Positions 61,673 through 64,000 of a DNA stretch of 64,000 nt are shown one piece after another. The stretch is taken from the NCBI RefSeq assembly GCF_021431925.1, contig NZ_CP090371.1, positions 2,480,001 through 2,544,000 of the forward strand. Direction: 5' to 3'. This DNA is from Halobaculum sp. CBA1158. GTDB taxonomy: Archaea; Halobacteriota; Halobacteria; Halobacteriales; Haloferacaceae. The position numbers and the translations under genes are program-made. The stretch's first letter is position 1. The number at the start of each line of letters is the position of its first letter. A model generated the notes under the pieces. It made no database searches. It was not told the DNA's origin and saw nothing but the letters and a program-made list of their open reading frames with translations.

Positions 61673-62542
61673 CTACAGGAAGTCCTCGATGTAGTCGGCG
61701 ACCTCGTTGGGGGTGTCGCCGACGGGGACGCCCGCGTCGTTGAGCGCGCCGATCTTCGACTCGGCGGTGCCGGTGCCCGACCCGGAGACGATAGCGCCCG
61801 CGTGGCCCATGCGCTTGCCCGGCGGGGCCGTGCGGCCGGCGATGAAGCCGGCGACGGGCGTGTCCATGTTCTCGGCGATGAACCGCGCGGCCTGCTCCTC
61901 GTCCTCGCCGCCGATCTCGCCGCACATGACGACGGCGTCGGTGTCGGGGTCGGCCTCGAACGCCTCCAGCGCGTCGACGAAGGAGGTGCCGATGATCGGG
62001 TCGCCGCCGATGCCGATGGCGGTCGTCTGGCCGATGCCGCGCTCGGTGAGGTTCGAGACGACCTGGTACGTGAGGGTCCCCGACCGGGAGACGAGCCCCA
62101 CGTTGCCGGCCTCGAAGATGTTGCCGGGGAGGATGCCGAGCTTCGCCTCGCCGGGCGTGATGATGCCGGGGCAGTTGGGACCCAGCAGTTGCGTGTCGAC
62201 CTCCGAGAGGCGCTTGTTCACCTTCGCCATGTCCTGGGTCGGGATCCCCTCGGTGATGGCGACCACGAGGTCCAGATCCGTGTCCAGCGCCTCGAAGACG
62301 GCGTCGCCGGCGAACGCCGGCGGGACGAACACGACCGAGGCGTCGGCGTCCTCGGCGTCGACGGCCTCGTCGACGGTGTCGTAGACGGGGACGCCGGCGA
62401 CCTCCTCGCCGCCCTTGCCGGGCACAGCGCCCGCGACGACGTTCGTGCCGTACGCCAGCATCTGTTCGGTGTGGAACTTGCCTTCCCCGCCCGTGATGCC
62501 CTGCACCACGACGCGGGTGTCGTCGTCGACGAAAATGCTCAT
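61673..62542 (-). CDS. sucD: Succinate-CoA ligase alpha subunit
   Basis: The 289-residue protein has a CoA-binding Rossmann start ([20 protein letters not shown]), [35 protein letters not shown], and the phosphohistidine loop GHAGAIVSG. With SucC it interconverts succinyl-CoA and succinate with nucleotide phosphorylation in the citric acid cycle. Its ATG overlaps the sucC stop by 4 nt. Confidence 0.96.
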   Translation of the reverse strand: MSIFVDDDTRVVVQGITGGEGKFHTEQMLAYGTNVVAGAVPGKGGEEVAGVPVYDTVDEAVDAEDADASVVFVPPAFAGDAVFEALDTDLDLVVAITEGIPTQDMAKVNKRLSEVDTQLLGPNCPGIITPGEAKLGILPGNIFEAGNVGLVSRSGTLTYQVVSNLTERGIGQTTAIGIGGDPIIGTSFVDALEAFEADPDTDAVVMCGEIGGEDEEQAARFIAENMDTPVAGFIAGRTAPPGKRMGHAGAIVSGSGTGTAESKIGALNDAGVPVGDTPNEVADYIEDFL

Positions 62543-63684
62543 TGGGTCACCTCCTGTGCGTTCTTGACCGCACGCTGCACCGCGTCCTCCAGGGTCCCCT
62601 CGACCTGCACGAGGTCCTCGTTGAGGATCTCCATTCCCTCCTCGGCGTTCGTCCCCGCGAGGCGGACGACGACCGGCTTGGGTATCTCGTCGAACTGCTC
62701 CAGCGCCTCGTTGATCCCCTTGGCGACCTCGTCGCCGCGGGTGATCCCGCCGAAGATGTTGAACACGACCGAGTCGACGTTCTCGTCGGAGAACACCATG
62801 TCCAGCGCGTTCGCGACGCGCTCGGCCTTCGCGCCACCGCCGACGTCGAGGAAGTTGGCGGGCGAGCCGCCGTAGTGGTCCACGAGGTCGAGCGTCGTCA
62901 TCACCAGGCCCGCGCCGTTACCGATGATGCCGACGTTGCCCGACAGGCGGACGTAGTCGAAGCCGTACTCGTTGGCCTTCGCCTCCAGCTCGTCGCCGGC
63001 GGCCTCGTCTTCCATCTCCGCCAGTTCGGGCTGGCGGAACAGCGCGTCCTCGTCGATGTTCATCACAGCGTCCGCGGCGACGACCTCGCGGTCGGCGGTG
63101 ACCATGACGGGGTTGATCTCGATCTCGGAGGCGTCCTTCGACTCGTACAGGTCGTACAGCGTCCCCAGGATCGACGCCACGTCCATCGCCACGTCGCTCG
63201 GGATGCCGGCCTCGAAGACGACCTTCCGGGCCTGATACGGGTGCAGGCCGAACGCGGGGTCGATGTGCTCGCGGGCGATCTTCTCGGGCGTCTCCTCGGC
63301 GACGGACTCGATGTCGACGCCTCCCTCGGTGGAGACCATCGCGACGGGCTCGCCCTCGTTGCGGTCCATCGTGATGCCGACGTACAGCTCGTTCTCGAAG
63401 TCGACGCCGGCCTCGACGAGGACCGTGTCGACGGTGTAGCCCTTGAGGTCCATCCCCAGGATGGACTCGGCGGCCTCGCGCGCCTCCGCCTCGCTCGTGG
63501 CGATCTCGATGCCCCCAGCCTTCCCACGTCCGCCGACGTGGACCTGCGCCTTGATGGCCGCCGGGTAGCCGATCTCGTCGACCGCGTCCATGACCTCGTC
63601 GACGGTGGACGCGAGCCGCGAGTCCGGGGTCGGGATCCCGGCGTCGGCGAAGACCTGCTTCGCCTGATATTCGTGAAGTTTCAT
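62539..63684 (-). CDS. sucC: Succinate-CoA ligase beta subunit
   Basis: The 381-residue protein has the ATP-grasp start [60 protein letters not shown] and the C-terminal [20 protein letters not shown]. It binds the nucleotide and passes phosphate through SucD His to succinate. First gene of sucCD. Confidence 0.96.
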   Translation of the reverse strand: MKLHEYQAKQVFADAGIPTPDSRLASTVDEVMDAVDEIGYPAAIKAQVHVGGRGKAGGIEIATSEAEAREAAESILGMDLKGYTVDTVLVEAGVDFENELYVGITMDRNEGEPVAMVSTEGGVDIESVAEETPEKIAREHIDPAFGLHPYQARKVVFEAGIPSDVAMDVASILGTLYDLYESKDASEIEINPVMVTADREVVAADAVMNIDEDALFRQPELAEMEDEAAGDELEAKANEYGFDYVRLSGNVGIIGNGAGLVMTTLDLVDHYGGSPANFLDVGGGAKAERVANALDMVFSDENVDSVVFNIFGGITRGDEVAKGINEALEQFDEIPKPVVVRLAGTNAEEGMEILNEDLVQVEGTLEDAVQRAVKNAQEVTQ

Positions 63685-63807
63685 GCGTGTGGGTAGGGGC
63701 CACTCGGGAGGTTAAATCCCGCCGATTCCGGTCGCGTTCGCGGCCGTGCCCGGATCCGCGTTCGCGGCGGCGTCCGACCCGACTCGTCCGGGTTGGCGGC
63801 GGCCGTC

Positions 63808-64000
63808 TCACTCGGCGGCCGCCTGGCCGACCGCGGCGAGAGCCAGTCCGACGACCGTCGCGAGACCCGACCACTGCACCGCCGGACTGAGCGCGAACTC
63901 GTTGCATCCGTCGGTGTACCGCACCGTCGGCGGGACCCCCTCGATCCCGAGGATCGCGTACTCAGTCAGGCGACGCGCCCCCGGACAGAACGCGTCGGTG
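63808..64000 (-). CDS. C-terminal part of a membrane protein (runs off window)
   Basis: The frame is open from the window edge to a TGA at 63808-63810, leaving 63 residues. It contains TEYAILGIEGVPPTVRYTDG, a Cys-Asn-Glu stretch, then a final helix WSGLATVVGLALAAVGQAAA. The N-terminal part lies outside, so no family can be given. Upstream of sucC on the same strand. Confidence 0.5.
   Translation of the reverse strand, partial: TDAFCPGARRLTEYAILGIEGVPPTVRYTDGCNEFALSPAVQWSGLATVVGLALAAVGQAAAE

Overview
The window is a piece of a very GC-rich haloarchaeal chromosome, probably from the Haloferacales (Halorubrum/Haloferax side); the genus cannot be fixed from the sequence alone. Pointers are the acidic, Asp/Glu-rich predicted proteins, a CetZ1-type tubulin, archaeal cmk-cbf5, CDC48, RadB and S8e genes, an elongator tRNA-Met with an intron at position 37/38, a PGF-CTERM surface protein, Tat lipoproteins, and many genes whose TATA-like box lies about 24-31 nt before the start codon, as in leaderless haloarchaeal transcripts.

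Layout. 1-5,200: end of a UbiA-type prenyltransferase, a type IV pilin, tRNA-Pro(GGG), an AstE/AspA-type deacylase, cbf5-cmk and a winged-helix regulator. 5,600-10,600: MoaB with a His-rich head, a DUF2178/XRE-regulator pair with a four-half-site operator, an MDR dehydrogenase, small haloarchaeal proteins and an epoxide-hydrolase-like enzyme. 10,600-16,600: UbiB/ABC1 kinase-like protein with Hsp20, then two tandem moeA genes, the second fused to a periplasmic-binding-protein-like domain. 16,700-23,750: a phosphate locus (AbrB-PhoU regulator divergent from pstSCAB, then phoU). 23,750-24,560: an AT-rich segment bounded by inverted copies of a repeat, followed by a nested hairpin element downstream of cdc48. 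24,560-33,540: cdc48, larC, a zinc ribbon, a RuvC-like protein, a chemotaxis transducer, radB and rps8e. 33,600-39,800: cupin, an acidic secreted repeat protein, and nucleotide synthesis (pyrG-guaAB). 40,000-45,300: cetZ1 with an overlapping membrane-protein gene, and F420 genes cofC and cofG. 45,300-50,700: MscS and a probable polyprenyl-carrier module (two cis-prenyltransferase paralogues, a DUF92 protein, a GNAT and a VTT/DedA-like protein). 50,800-60,300: haloarchaeal conserved proteins, tRNA-Met, a lower-GC beta-helix lipoprotein, nirA, an HpaI-type aldolase with an in-frame minisatellite, DUF1684 and a PGF-CTERM protein. 60,500-64,000: a membrane protein, sucCD and a truncated gene at the edge.

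The most interesting points are the cis-prenyltransferase pair, in which one member has lost the catalytic Asp motif (suggesting a heteromeric enzyme) beside DUF92 and VTT genes; the operator array before the DUF2178/XRE pair; the inverted-repeat-bounded AT-rich segment and nested hairpins near cdc48; and a scatter of unrelated GC-rich minisatellites between genes and inside two genes. No CRISPR array, transposase, integrase, rRNA or replication origin was seen. Function calls come from reading the translated sequences; no searches were run.
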